NCBI GenBank assembly: GCA_028455995.1 | Contig: JABELC010000012.1 | Coordinates: 310,001-374,000, forward strand | Direction: 5' to 3' | Origin: Scleromitrula shiraiana | Taxonomy: Eukaryota > Ascomycota > Leotiomycetes > Helotiales > Sclerotiniaceae | Length of the DNA stretch: 64,000 bases | Part shown: positions 21,409-32,012 of the stretch, piece by piece | How positions within the stretch are numbered: position 1 is the first letter of the stretch | How the letters are laid out: each line of letters begins with the position of its first letter | Made by a program: the position numbers and the translations under genes | Notes under the pieces: model-generated | What the model was told of the DNA's origin: nothing | Databases searched by the model: none | What the model saw: only the letters and a program-made list of their open reading frames with translations

Positions 21409-23366
21409 ATGATCATTCTCATCCTCTTCACCATATTGTCATATGCATTTGCATTGCCAAAGTAAGTTCTCGACGATAGTTCAGGATCCAAACCGTATAC
21501 ATTCATGCTAACATATAACAGCTATGGTCCACAAATCTGCGATCCAAATCTCACCACAATCTACGTTACCATTTCGAACTCTGTCATTCCAATAATCGAA
21601 CCTCCAACTGTTACTATTTATATCACCGAATCTCCAAGCAGTACAACTGTCGAATTGTCTATCAAGCCTTCTGTTACTACAATTACTGAGTTCTCTACAG
21701 TCACTTCAGTCAGCACTCTCTCGGTGATCGAAACAATTATTTCAAATAATGGCAATTCTCAAGGAGAGGGCACAGCTGGAGTAGAGCCCATTCCCAACTT
21801 CACAACCACTGAAACCATCACCGCAACCGCAACTATTACAACATTCTATCTCACAACTGCCTCATCAAATGCTGTTCCATCAAGTAGTGAGAATCCTACT
21901 TTCATAGTGGAGAATGGTACTACAAGTTGGTTGAATGGTCAAACTCCAAATCCAACTGAGTCAACTGTTGTCGTTACAAGTGCTATCACCGTTGTACCAA
22001 TCGCCACTCCAGCTCCAAGGGTTGGATCTACCGGGGTTTCCATTAAATTCAGTGGACCTTTCACAAGTGCTGGTGGTTGGAATGCGTCGGTCTCATCATC
22101 TGGATCATTTCTGGGTAGTTCTACTTCGTCTGCAAAGCCAGTTCTAACCACCTTGACTGCTTCAGGGGGATTCATTGGTTCGGGAATGACAACTTCATCC
22201 TTTATATCTTCTAAATCATCCCAGACTTTGAAATCTATCAACGCTACAATCTCTGCTTCGAAGGTAAGCATGCTCTTTTCAACTTCCAATGCGAAATTAC
22301 TACGACATCTAATCATCTGTCGGTGTTCTAGCCATCAAATTCTATTTCTACTGCCCTATCTACCTCAAGCTTGTTGTCCAATTCCACTTCAAAAATTCAA
22401 TCTTCGATATCTACATCTACAATGTCCATTATTTTGTCTTCATCGAGGATTCCATCTATCAATAGTTCCACTTCAGCAACATCTCTCATTGCATCAGGAA
22501 TCAGTACATCTTCAGCAACGACTCAGTCTGTAGATGGTACCATTTCAAGAACTTCTATAGTCGTATCTTCAGCTACCAGTAAATCCTCAACATCTATCCA
22601 ATCTACGAGTGAAGTTATCTCAGCAACTTCTGTTATTGTACCTTCATCTACTAGTACAGCTATTTGTGGTGAGCAAGGTGATTTTGTTTTGGATGTAAGT
22701 ATAAATCGTTATTCTGCACTTCTAATATCAAACATATAACTCGGTGATAAATTTTAGTTTGACGATGTCCCACCACTATCGGTAGAGAATGTAAACAGCA
22801 CCGATGTACAACCAGAGCCATTGTTCAATCCATACCATCAATTTGTGTTTTCAGACGGCTTCACTGTTGTTCCACCTCCAACAGATCCATATCTTCCAGC
22901 TTCTCCACCTCTCCTACTTGAGTTCATACCCAACTTCAATCTAAACAATTCAAATAAACAATCAGGGCCCAATGCGGCCGAGTTTGGTTGGTCTGGTCAA
23001 ATCGGTAGTGGAGATGAAGGGCTGACTGGATGCTTTAACTTCAACTTGTATGGAGCATCATTCGGATGTGATTCCAAAGGACCAGCTTGCAAATTCTCAT
23101 TCAAAGGATTTAGATACGATGTTACTTCTGGCAATAACACGCAGGTTACTCAACAAACCGTCACTGTTCCGGCTTGTCCAAGACTCTCAATGTGCGAATT
23201 AACTGAAATTGGTTTAGATGGTTCGTTTACGGATTTGACTTACTTCCTGGTTAATGTCATGGTGGGTGGTCAGCCGAAGATTTGGTGGATGGATAACCTT
23301 AGGTTGGGGTGGTCGGATGGGAGTTGCGATATGGGACTTTGTCGCCAGACTGCTCATTTACCTTGA
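21409..23366 (+). CDS. Ser/Thr-rich secreted protein with conserved Cys-containing C-terminal domain (588 aa)
   Basis: Four exons (21409-21461, 21522-22263, 22332-22694, 22758-23366) keep one frame; introns are 60, 68 and 63 bp. The start MIILILFTILSYAFALP is a signal peptide that ends near the first splice. Residues of about 30-400 form a long Ser/Thr/Ile/Val-rich region with repeated TITxFS/TVTS-like words, expected to be heavily O-glycosylated. The last 200 residues form a compact domain containing FEFIPNFNLNNS-like sequence, GLTGCFNFNLYGASFGCDS, CKFSFKGFRYD, CPRLSMCELTEIGLDG and WWMDNLRLGW. It has paired cysteines and looks like a beta-rich, possibly ligand-binding fold. The same layout occurs in uncharacterised fungal surface proteins. 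No GPI signal is seen at the end, so it is probably secreted or wall-associated. Confidence 0.8.
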
Positions 23367-24962
23367 TTTTTTGCGGGATTTATGTGATTTACTTGAGCGA
23401 CTATATGGGTATCTACATGTGGTTGAGTTTGAAATCTCTTTGATTGAGGAAATGGAAGAGAGAATGTTATGGTGAGTGTGTTTAAAAATAGAGGTTTATA
23501 TGTGTATATGGTATGGGTGTTGACATTTTTCTGGCTGGGCTTATTTGCTAGATATTACATGAGCTTTCGTTTGCTAGTTATTGTATTTGTAGTTAGTTGT
23601 ATGAGATGATTAGATTTTTATGATTACTCTGTTTTGATATGCTATAAATCTTATACTGAATACATGTTTTCTTGGATAGAAAGTGGGGTGAGAAAGTGGC
23701 TACAATATATCAACCGAAACTCCTGCGACTTTGTGATAAAATAGAAAATTATCAAGATTGTGGAGGTGAAGGGAAGAAGTTGGATATAGAGAGATTGGGA
23801 GTAATAGGTGGAAGAGGAGGAGAGGAAGAGAGGATTGAGGTATAGTGTAGAGGGAAGGAAGCGATAATTTTATATGAGAGAAGCGAGATAGTGTAAAGAC
23901 AGTGCGGATAAATGGCGTAGAGGGTCCCAGAAAGGATTCCTTCACGATAAGATGAGATGGAATGTAGAATTTGAGAGAAAGGGCATTTATGAGGGTTCTC
24001 GTAGAATACTTTTTGGTGTTTGGTTGAGATGGTGAGATTACTTGGGGATTGATTGCTGGATTGATGGATGGATTGCTGGATGGATGCATGGATGAATAGG
24101 TATATTGATGTTAATATAACTTATATTAGGGTCGGTTGTCAATCGAATCAGTATCGAGTGTTTATGTGAAAATTGTGTGAGTGCTCTAGCTCAAAGGTAT
24201 CTTTTGGGAAGAAGGGATTGAGGATTTCTGCTAAGTCTTTTCAGAATAAATCATGTATGGAATTAATAATAAGTTATGATACGCAATTCACGATATTAGG
24301 TCCGATTGTTAGTTTTCTATTGATTGCGCAGTCTACCAGATCTTCATCGAGCAATTCGTATTTAGAATCGAGTTATTACGATGGAAGTGTAACGTCTGGT
24401 TTGAACGTTCTGTGTTTGTTCGATTTGGAGTGTTTTCTTTCTACTGGGGGTGAATTATTACTATGTTAAGAAGAATAGGTAGGTAGCTATAGCGGTAAGA
24501 ATCTGAGATAGATAGTGCATCCTCACAATCTCATTGTTTGACTCATTCTTGTCTGGAATCTATCTGCATATGCGTATTAGTTTCGTGTCAGTGCAGTCTA
24601 TTTGTTGATCCAGGCCACTTTGCATCATCAGATAGAGCTTATTATCATTGGTATTGGCTCTAACGGAGCCTCAATAATGCGACAGTTTTCGCCAGATTTA
24701 GTTTAAGATGTGCTATGGTAATATACATATAAATATATTGAAGCTTTGGCTTCGATTATCTAGGTGATTTGTGTTGTTCTAATGGTATAGCTAACGTCGA
24801 GATGCTTTTCATGCTTGCACCGCCAGACTTTTTGGGTAGATATGAGGTCTTTCGTGCTGTGATTGATATTCACTATGAGCATAGTATTGTTATATTGAGA
24901 ATTTGACACCGAATAGATACACACTCATAATGAAAACTTGATTCGATAAGATTCAGCGAAAA
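23367..24962. other. Intergenic, nothing recognised apart from a simple repeat
   Basis: The minus frame 23700-24089 and the plus frame 24173-24469 lack recognisable motifs. A degenerate GGAT-type repeat lies at about 24051-24097. Decayed N-terminal sequence of the STAND pseudogene may extend into the right end. Confidence 0.4.
24051..24097. repeat. Degenerate GGATK tetranucleotide-like repeat
   Basis: Short words GATTGCTG, GATTGATG, GATGGATTG and GATGGATGCATGGATG follow one another, a degenerate simple repeat. Confidence 0.6.
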
Positions 24963-27197
24963 TTGCCGCTTAATGATCACCTCTCGTCCTACAGAAATAT
25001 TCGGTCTTTATTTGTGGAAGTTTCAGAGTTTCACTTGCAAGCTAAGGCAATTGATATCAAACTATACATCGGTGACCGAATTTCTAAGAAAAACTACGGA
25101 CCACTAAATCGTCTTGATATGGTGGAATATCTAACGGAAAACCTCACGGAAAGATCTAACGGCATTTCTTTAATGGCCAAGTTGTGTATGGACGAGGTAA
25201 CCATGGCGACAACTGAGTCAGATTGCAAGAAAATAATTGAAGGGCTGCCGCGGTCACTGGAAGATGCATACTTTCGCGGTCTGAAGCGAATTGAAGACAC
25301 CTATCCAAGAGTTGTGAATCTCCACTTCGAACTTCCGTGTCAAGCTATCCTATCCAAGCCCTTTTCTGAGTTTCCTTTGCAAAATATCTCATGACTGAAA
25401 GGGAGCTAATACAAGCATTAGCAGTTAGGAAAGGAGACGTCGACTATGATAGCAGGAAAGAAGTCGAAATTGGTATAGATGAACTCTGTGGCGAGCTGCT
25501 TCAAGTAGATCTAGAGTCTAAAGTAGTACGTGTCCCTCACAAGTCGATTACCAACCATCTGACACAGGATATAACTCGAGAACACTGGTTCCCAACCATC
25601 CGTGAGCATATTCATATTTCCCGTGTATGACCGAATCCACATTGCCTAGCGCATCTTGTGCTAATTTCAAGAATCGGTATGCTCTTGCCTCATACGCAAT
25701 AAAATTTCGCGGGGAAGGATTGAAGTCGATTCTTGAACCTGAGACTCCCTTGTGGGAAATGACGGAGAGTTTTTTGAGAGCACAATTCAACTTATGGAAC
25801 AAAATTATCAAGGAAGAAGTCACCGAGATGATATCTGATCGGTGTAAACTCAAGAGAATATACCCGGACAGCCTGAGTTAGTAGCTTGCATTGGGTTGTG
25901 ACATTCGACCTTCCAGTCTTTATACCGGTGATCCTTGAGTTTGAGAAGATGCATCCCCCCATTGACCCTGTACAATGACTCCGCTTGGACTTGCAGCTGC
26001 ACAAAATCGATTTTAGGTGGCCAAGACTCTTCTCGAGAACAAGGTTGCCGTCAACATCAATCAAGATCATGGCAAAGCTCTGCATCCCTCACTTTATGAT
26101 GCGGTATATTATGAGGATCTAGAGATCATGCTTCTTCTACTAGATAACGATGCAGATATGACATTGAAAAGAATTGACAATGATGAATCGGCACTCGATC
26201 TTGCTATCGGTTCTCACCGTTACGGTGTTGCACCAACTCTAGCTAAATATATCTCAGGTCGAACCCCGACAAAGCCACAGGAGCTGCAATTCCTTGTGCG
26301 GAGGGCATTTCTAGAGCATCTCGTTCGAGTTATTGAGGAAGGCATTTTTGTTGACTTTCCTTGCGAGAATGGGAAAAGCGTTTTGGACTATGCCAACGAA
26401 TTGGCCAATAAGTCAATCATCGATTTGTTGATTTCAAATAAGGCAACGCCCATGTTAGCTACACAGACCATTGGAACGGACACATCTCTATATAGCTCCC
26501 GATATCGTGAACCTCAACCCAGCAGCCTACCTGTTGTAGCGGAAAAGTTATGGGGCTTGGACAAGGGTATGATAGTTCGCTCTTATTCAATCTACTGGGC
26601 GTCTCTTAACAATTGGACGTTATGGGAAGAGAACTCAGATGATGTTGAAAGTGAAGACGAAAGAGAGAATGATGCAGCCATCGGAGCCATCAGTCTTAGA
26701 GGCAAAAGTGTTACCGATATGGAGCAGGAGCCGAGTATACACGTGCAAGCAATATTCCCTAAGTCGGCGCTTCTTCTCGAAGTCCTGGTGGATGACAGAT
26801 TGAAACTTCCGGTGCAACGTATCGTTTTCGAGTCAATATCAAGAGACTGGCGTTCCAGTTGGACCACTCGTGACTCGGAAGACGATCAAGATACTTACCT
26901 CAGCATAAATAATAGCTGGATCGGTGTCTGCACTGAGCGCCAAGGTAAGTACTCACAAGCGTTCGAGGTACAACGTAATGTATATGGGTCCGAGAAGTTT
27001 AGATTCCATACAAATATGTGGAATCTTTGAGAATTAAAAAAAATCGTCTCCAGCAAGATCGCAACTCATGGAGAAAATTTCACATGCGGACAAATTGCAA
27101 GTGACTGCACACGCAGAAGGAGGCTATGGTGTGACAAATCAGGTTAAATTCATCCGTGTTCGAGTTTATGGATCGAAGTTGGGGATGCGGAACTGTT
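24960..27197 (+). pseudogene. STAND (NACHT-ankyrin) gene remnant, C-terminal part
   Basis: Fragments in three frames together read like the part of a fungal STAND protein that follows the NACHT core: IKLYIGDRISKKN..., NGISLMAKLCMDEV, MTERELIQALAVR (winged-helix-like linker) and VRVPHKSITNHLTQ. Ankyrin-like sequence follows (TPLGLAAAQNRF, VAKTLLENKV, LHPSLYDAVYYEDLEIMLLLL, DESALDLAIG), then a C-terminal beta-rich region. Damage includes a frameshift plus a TGA just before VSFAKYLMTERE (about 25345-25370), another frameshift near 25627, and a TAG at 26014-26016 inside the first ankyrin motif. The distal frame from 26017 is long and open, and with an intron at 26945-27056 it reaches a stop near 27197. 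The P-loop half is absent. Relatives act in fungal non-self recognition and programmed cell death; this copy looks inactive. Confidence 0.8.
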
Positions 27198-28179
27198 AAG
27201 AATAAATATATGGATTATTTATCCATATTTCCTCATATTCACGTTCCTGTTATTTCGCCAAATTGAATCACCTAACATAGTATCTTTTTCCAACAAATTG
27301 AGTTGTTATTCAACAACAAATGATTAAAATGTGTTGGAAAATGCAAAATAAATCATAACCTTGGGTAGAACATATATATATTTTTTTTGCATCAAAAATA
27401 AAATGTTACTAATGGTGTTAGGCTGAATTGAACATATGAACTAAATGAAGGGACTTCTTAGCGTGGATTTGGTACAAAGAAAATCATTATATGAGGGAAC
27501 AGATTGAATTACCTGGGAGGTTCACAATGGCTTCGCATGACGCCAAATTCAACGTAATTCTGATGCACATGGTGTGGGGGGGAAAAAATACTGTAAAAAT
27601 CAACTATCACATCAGCTAGGTCTGCTTGAGGCTGGTGTTCTAGTGTAAAATATTAGGTGGTAAGGCTTATTCTCCACACTTGTATATTTTGAGCTATATA
27701 TTTTAGAACAAACCAAACCTAGTATCAAATCAGCTAATTCAGCTAATTTGATAACCTGCTCTTATAACTCAGTGGTAGAGTGGAAGATTGCAGATCTTCA
27801 AGTCGCTTGTTCGATCCAGGCTGGGAGCTTTTAATTATCTTTTTGGTTTTTTTTTTGCACCTTAAACCGATCTTGTTTCCATCTCTTCTGATCGAATCCT
27901 GTTTGATGATTCGAATCTCTTTCAAAGTTTTTTTTAGTTCGGTGGCTTCCGGTAGCTTCCGGTGGGGATGAACTCTTGTGGATCCATATACTAAATTTCT
28001 TTTAGAACTAATAAGAAATAGAACAAGATGATTGTGGACGTCAAAGAAAATTATATATCAAAACAGATAATTGTAATTGATATTTCATTTTTTGGCTCAA
28101 AAATAACAATAAATCATCGTATGTGCGATGTTATAGTATCGAAGAAATTCACTTATGGGGTTAAATTTTCCTCAATTTT
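27198..28179. other. Spacer between two STAND remnants, contains a tRNA gene
   Basis: AT-rich spacer with the tRNA-Cys at 27758-27829 and several poly-A/poly-T runs. No protein-coding sequence is recognised. Confidence 0.5.
27758..27829 (+). tRNA. tRNA-Cys (anticodon GCA)
   Basis: The 72 nt fold into a full cloverleaf. The acceptor arms GCTCTTA/TGGGAGC pair over seven positions with two G-U. The D-stem ACTC/GAGT, anticodon stem GAAGA/TCTTC and T-stem GCTTG/CAGGC (one G-U) all pair, and the anticodon loop is TTGCAGA (GCA, Cys). The next base is T, the discriminator U73 that is an identity element for cysteine tRNAs. The B-box-like TGTTCGATCC is present and TTTT follows directly as a Pol III terminator. 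The gene has no intron. Position 10 is A (paired with T25) instead of the usual G, so a slightly diverged or weakly transcribed copy is possible. Confidence 0.8.
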
Positions 28180-29020
28180 GGGTCATGGATATACAACTAC
28201 ATCTTGCCCATTGGAAAACGCCGTCCGCTCTCTCGATAATTTCCCTCTGGAATTCTGCTGTAGCTCCATTCTTGTGAATAATGCCATCAAATGACAACTT
28301 TTCCTGAAGATAATTGGAGACTTATTTGGTGATTCCATCATGATTATTTTCCTGAACCACGATCGTGGGTACTTTTTCAAGTCCGTTTGGAGTCAGAGGG
28401 GGTCGAGATGAGAGGCAGATTTTCAAGTGATTGTTATGTTCTTTTGCGTCATCGTGAAGTTGGGTGAAGTATCTGACAATTTCGTCTGCCACTTCCTTAC
28501 CAGCTTCATCCAGAGCACCAATGAAGATGATAACATCATGCGGCAAATTGAATTGAGTGGAAAGCCTTTGAAGAAGCTGTTTGAGTTCGATTTCATGCCA
28601 CTTCGCAATGGCTCCGTGCGCCACAAACTTCTGTTTGTTCGCGAACGTATCAAGAAGGAGGCTACATGATTCAGCTGGTATCCCCTTGATAATCTGGCAT
28701 AAGAGTGTTCTAAACATTCCAAGTAATGTTTTCTGAAGCTCAGAGACACTTTTCTAGAAGAAGAATGATAGAACAAGCGGCTTCGAAGACAAGACATTCG
28801 GCTCAGTGGCTTTAGCCAGTTCCCGGAACACACAAGCAAGCAAAGTCGATTTACCTGTACCAGCGTGTCCCTTGACAAATATCATCCCAGAATCTGCATT
28901 CATCTATTTCCTATAATTTGGATGTTGATGAATCCAATCGCATGTTGAAGTGGAAATTCTCTCGCATATTTCGAATTCCCAGTAATTCATCTCGGGAAAA
29001 CTTAATGATTGGACACGATC
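28180..29020 (-). pseudogene. STAND (NACHT) gene remnant, N-terminal NTPase part
   Basis: Reading down the minus strand gives the typical pre-NACHT sequence LSFPEMNYWEFEI...TCDWIHQHPNY. The Walker A region MIFVKGHAGTGKSTLLA, a Walker B-like VIIFIGALDEA, and LKICLSSRPPL and VPTIVVQENN (sensor region) follow. A post-NACHT helix (ERADGVFQWARC) fades out near 28180. The frame is broken by a TAG in HPNYRK*MNADSG (probably once Trp) and by a TAG in SFFF*KSVSEL, with a further frame change near 28700. Intact relatives are P-loop NTPases of the signal-transducing STAND class that oligomerise on recognition. The downstream repeat domain is missing, so this is not the other half of the plus-strand remnant: both contain the segment just after the NACHT core. 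Confidence 0.8.
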
Positions 29021-29306
29021 CGTTAGTTGTAAGTCAGAATTCATGAAGGGATGTTTCGAGAGATTCGGCCGGGAAATTCCTACAAATCACGTTAGACACA
29101 CGATCTCATCAAAAAGATAAAAGGGAGCGCAATGTAATTCCCATTTGCATGATCGCAATCAAAACTATAACTAGATTTTACTTGTTCTTACCCAGGTGGA
29201 GGGTTTGAACATCTCCTATATTGTATTGCTCTCCAGATTTCAAGTGTTTATACTTGTACTACCTCCCTTCAACATGATTTATATCACCAGAGCCACATTC
29301 TGGTAG

Positions 29307-29501
29307 TTATTCCGAAGTGAGTGAAGGCTTGAGCGCAGCAATCTCATTGATAGCCTCGGACAATCCAGACACTTGATTCCCAGCAATCAGAGACATATCC
29401 TCGAGTATCCCTTTCATCAAAGTTTCAACCCGCCTTCCCTTCCCAAGTATCCGAGCTGCTGCGATATAGCGACGCGTTCTTGATGCCATACAATAAACCA
29501 T
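29307..29501 (-). pseudogene. Short frame, possibly N-terminal piece of the NACHT remnant
   Basis: The 64-codon frame MVYCMASRTRRYIAAARILGKGRRVETLMKG... is helical and basic. It lies upstream, on the same strand, of the NACHT remnant at 28180-29020, where the N-terminal helical domain of such proteins would be expected. The assignment is by position and general style only. No splice connection to the NACHT part could be built. Confidence 0.35.
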
Positions 29502-29864
29502 CGTGACAGATTTAACTAATCAAAATAGGAAGGCTACATACTCCTCTATGCCCCCAATACTGATGTTACATCCATTGCCCTCTCACCGAAAATAATTTTA
29601 CGAGGATTTGAGTGCATTTTAAGTTGTAAGCAGTGTTCACATCTAGTGAAGGTAGGATAATATGTTAAGTACTGTAAGATGCTTGGATGGCTTAGTATCT
29701 GGATCAGTGCTCGTACCAATTTTATACTGGTTTCTATGCTTGAAATTGAATTACATTATATAACTATTTGATTTGAACGCCGATCCCTTAAAGAATGCAA
29801 ATAACTCTGGACTCCAAGAATGTCTCTATCATAGTATTACTCCAAGTATACTTTCCCCTTTTCT
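29502..29864. other. Intergenic, nothing recognised
   Basis: Short AT-rich stretch between the STAND remnant and the 3' end of the permease gene. No feature is recognised. Confidence 0.4.
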
Positions 29865-31771
29865 CTAAGATCTGTTTCCTTCCGGATGATCAGGATATCT
29901 ATCACTATCGCAAGTTCCCTCTTCAGATTCAAGAGATTGTATAAGATCTTTTGTTTTGGGTCCCGTATATGTTCTATCGAAGGCAAATTAGTAAGTGTCC
30001 AGATGAATATCCTGGTATTCTGCAGCAAAGAGGAAGAAAAGGGACGACTAACTTTCTCGCACCAGCCCACCACCAACCTAAACTAAAGATTGCGATTCCC
30101 GCCCCCACAACAGCGGCATAGTTCATTGAATCTTTAGTGACCGGTCGAATGGTGGGGAACATAAGTACAACACTGATGAAAAACACCCATGTACATGCAA
30201 TTGCATTGAGTGGCTTTTGCCACGCGCCAAGTGTATACGGGCCGGGGATAAACTCGACGCGCGAGGCATAGACGTTACGGGCGAGAATCACAGCCGCATA
30301 TGAACAGTCGAGTGCCGGGGCTGTGATATTAAATATAGCGACTATAGTGGAAGTACTACCAATAGCAATGGTGTTCAAGAGACAGGTAAGGAGTACTATA
30401 AGCCAGACTGAATTTATGGGTGTGTGTGTGTAGGGATTGACCTTGGACCAGAATCTGTTGTGGGTTTGTGTTATTAGTTGACATGCAGGAAATAAATGGG
30501 AGGACAGTAGAAGGGAAGACAAACGTGGAAAATGGAAGAGCCCCATCTCGTGCAAAGGCATATGCCATTCTAGTATCTGCTAACATAGCTGAACACCCAG
30601 TGAAAAACTGGACGAGAATGACAAAGAACCACATTGCAGTGCCAACACGTTTTCCTGCCGCATTGAGGAAAATTTGGGCCGCTGGCATTCCAGTTGGTGA
30701 GCTTATAATTGCGTCTAAGTCTGTGGCACAGAAACAGAATGTTACGGTAAGCATCCACCCTACCACACCAGAGATGGTAACAGCCCATCTAATAGCCATG
30801 GGTCCACGAATTGCAGCATCATGGGTTTCCTCGGACATATGAGTTGTACCATCGTAGTCGGTCATGGTCCATGCAACAGAAAGAAAGGAAAGAAAGAATG
30901 AGAAAGGAGTCCCCCAACCAGAACCATTGGTAAAATGTGTGAAGACCCAGGTTGCGGATTGTTTGTTTGGGGTCAGAACCAATAAGGTGATACAGATGGC
31001 TATGGAGGCGAGCACATTGATTGGCATGAACCATGTTACGATTCGGTGGAGACTCTTGGTTGTCAAGGAACATATTATCCCCATAATAATAAGGATTCCC
31101 CATGAGAGGAGAGTTGTGTGAAGAGCTGTTGGGGTATATGCATATGATGTTCCATCAAATGTGGAATTCATGCTAGCAGCTGCCAAAACGAGTTGCGAAA
31201 CGCTATAACCTACACTGGCAACACCTGCTGTTTGTCCCAAGAGGTTACACCAGCCGATGACCCACGACCAAATAGCCGCATGTTCAGGTGGTACAACATT
31301 CTTAGTAACAAAATACATTCCGCCTGCTGTGGGATATGCAGACACCAGCTCCGACACTTGGCATATATTAGCATACGAGGGAGAATTTATGTCATGCATT
31401 ACTACTAACCTGAACTCGATATTATCTGTGCCATTACGGATCCAAAAAACCATGCCCATACAGATGCAGCCGGTCCACCAAGGCTCAATGGGCTTGCAAA
31501 GGTAGCGGGAACAGATCCCAACACACCCAGAACGGATACTGCATATGACAGAGTAGACCATTTTGAAAAATGGCGTTTGAGGTCCTGGAGTAGTGTTAGT
31601 AAATATTCATAATGGCAAATGAAGCATATAAAATACCTGTGTATATCCAATTCGCATCAACAGTCTTTCATCGTCGTCTTCAATGGAAGCCATCTTACTA
31701 CCCCTCCTGGTTGTATCCTGTGATTTTTCAGTGACAGGAAAGTGACCTTCATGATCCTTGATTTCACTCAT
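29865..31771 (-). CDS. GABA/amino-acid permease (APC superfamily, UGA4-like), 550 aa
   Basis: Five exons (31771-31637, 31584-31410, 31356-30525, 30454-30053, 29973-29865) give 550 aa in one frame; introns are 52, 53, 70 and 79 bp. The cytosolic N-terminus (MSEIKDHEGHFPVTEKS) leads to DLKRHFSKWSTLSYAVSVLG and the APC signature region ELVSAYPTAGGMYFVTKNV. About 12 membrane segments follow, with the conserved MTDYDGTTHMSEET loop and FARDGALPFSTFWSKVNPYT. The short tail ends near SDRYPDHPEGNRS. Family members import GABA or other amino acids at the plasma membrane with protons and are usually induced by substrate and repressed by good nitrogen sources. The third intron's acceptor (TGCCAAG) is not the commonest form, but it restores SVSELVSAYP. 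A tandem repeat with CGGTCCG words lies about 200 bp upstream. Confidence 0.9.
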
Positions 31772-31966
31772 GTTTAAGAAATAATCGTGAAAGGTGAGAT
31801 TTCTTGCTGTTCATAATGAAAGGAGGGCAGGTTCAGGACAAAATTTATAGATCTTGGAAGGTACTTACCTAACTAGCCAACTACCCATTCAACCGCAGTA
31901 CCTGCCCCTATCCATCAATGGAGGAAAGCTATGATAACAATATTAAGCGCCAATGGGCATGGCACA

Positions 31967-32012
31967 ACGGTCCGATTTTAACGAACGTAACGGTCCGACC
32001 TTAACGAACGTA
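31967..32012 (-). promoter_or_regulatory. Tandem 23-bp repeat with CGGTCCG words in the permease promoter
   Basis: Two adjacent 23-bp units (31967-31989 and 31990-32012) match at 21 of 23 positions. Each contains CGGTCCG, i.e. CGG and CCG triplets in opposite orientation one base apart, the half-site style of Zn2Cys6 regulators, plus AACGAACGTA. They start 196 bp upstream of the permease ATG. A role as an operator for an inducer-responsive regulator is inference. Confidence 0.5.

Noticed and set aside
23700..24089. Minus-strand 129-codon ORF
   Set aside because: Composition is Ser/Pro/Leu-biased because it is the complement of purine-rich DNA; no motif, and a simple repeat lies inside its 5' part.
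24960..29020. One STAND gene split by an inversion
   Set aside because: Both remnants contain the segment just after the NACHT core, so they derive from two different genes.
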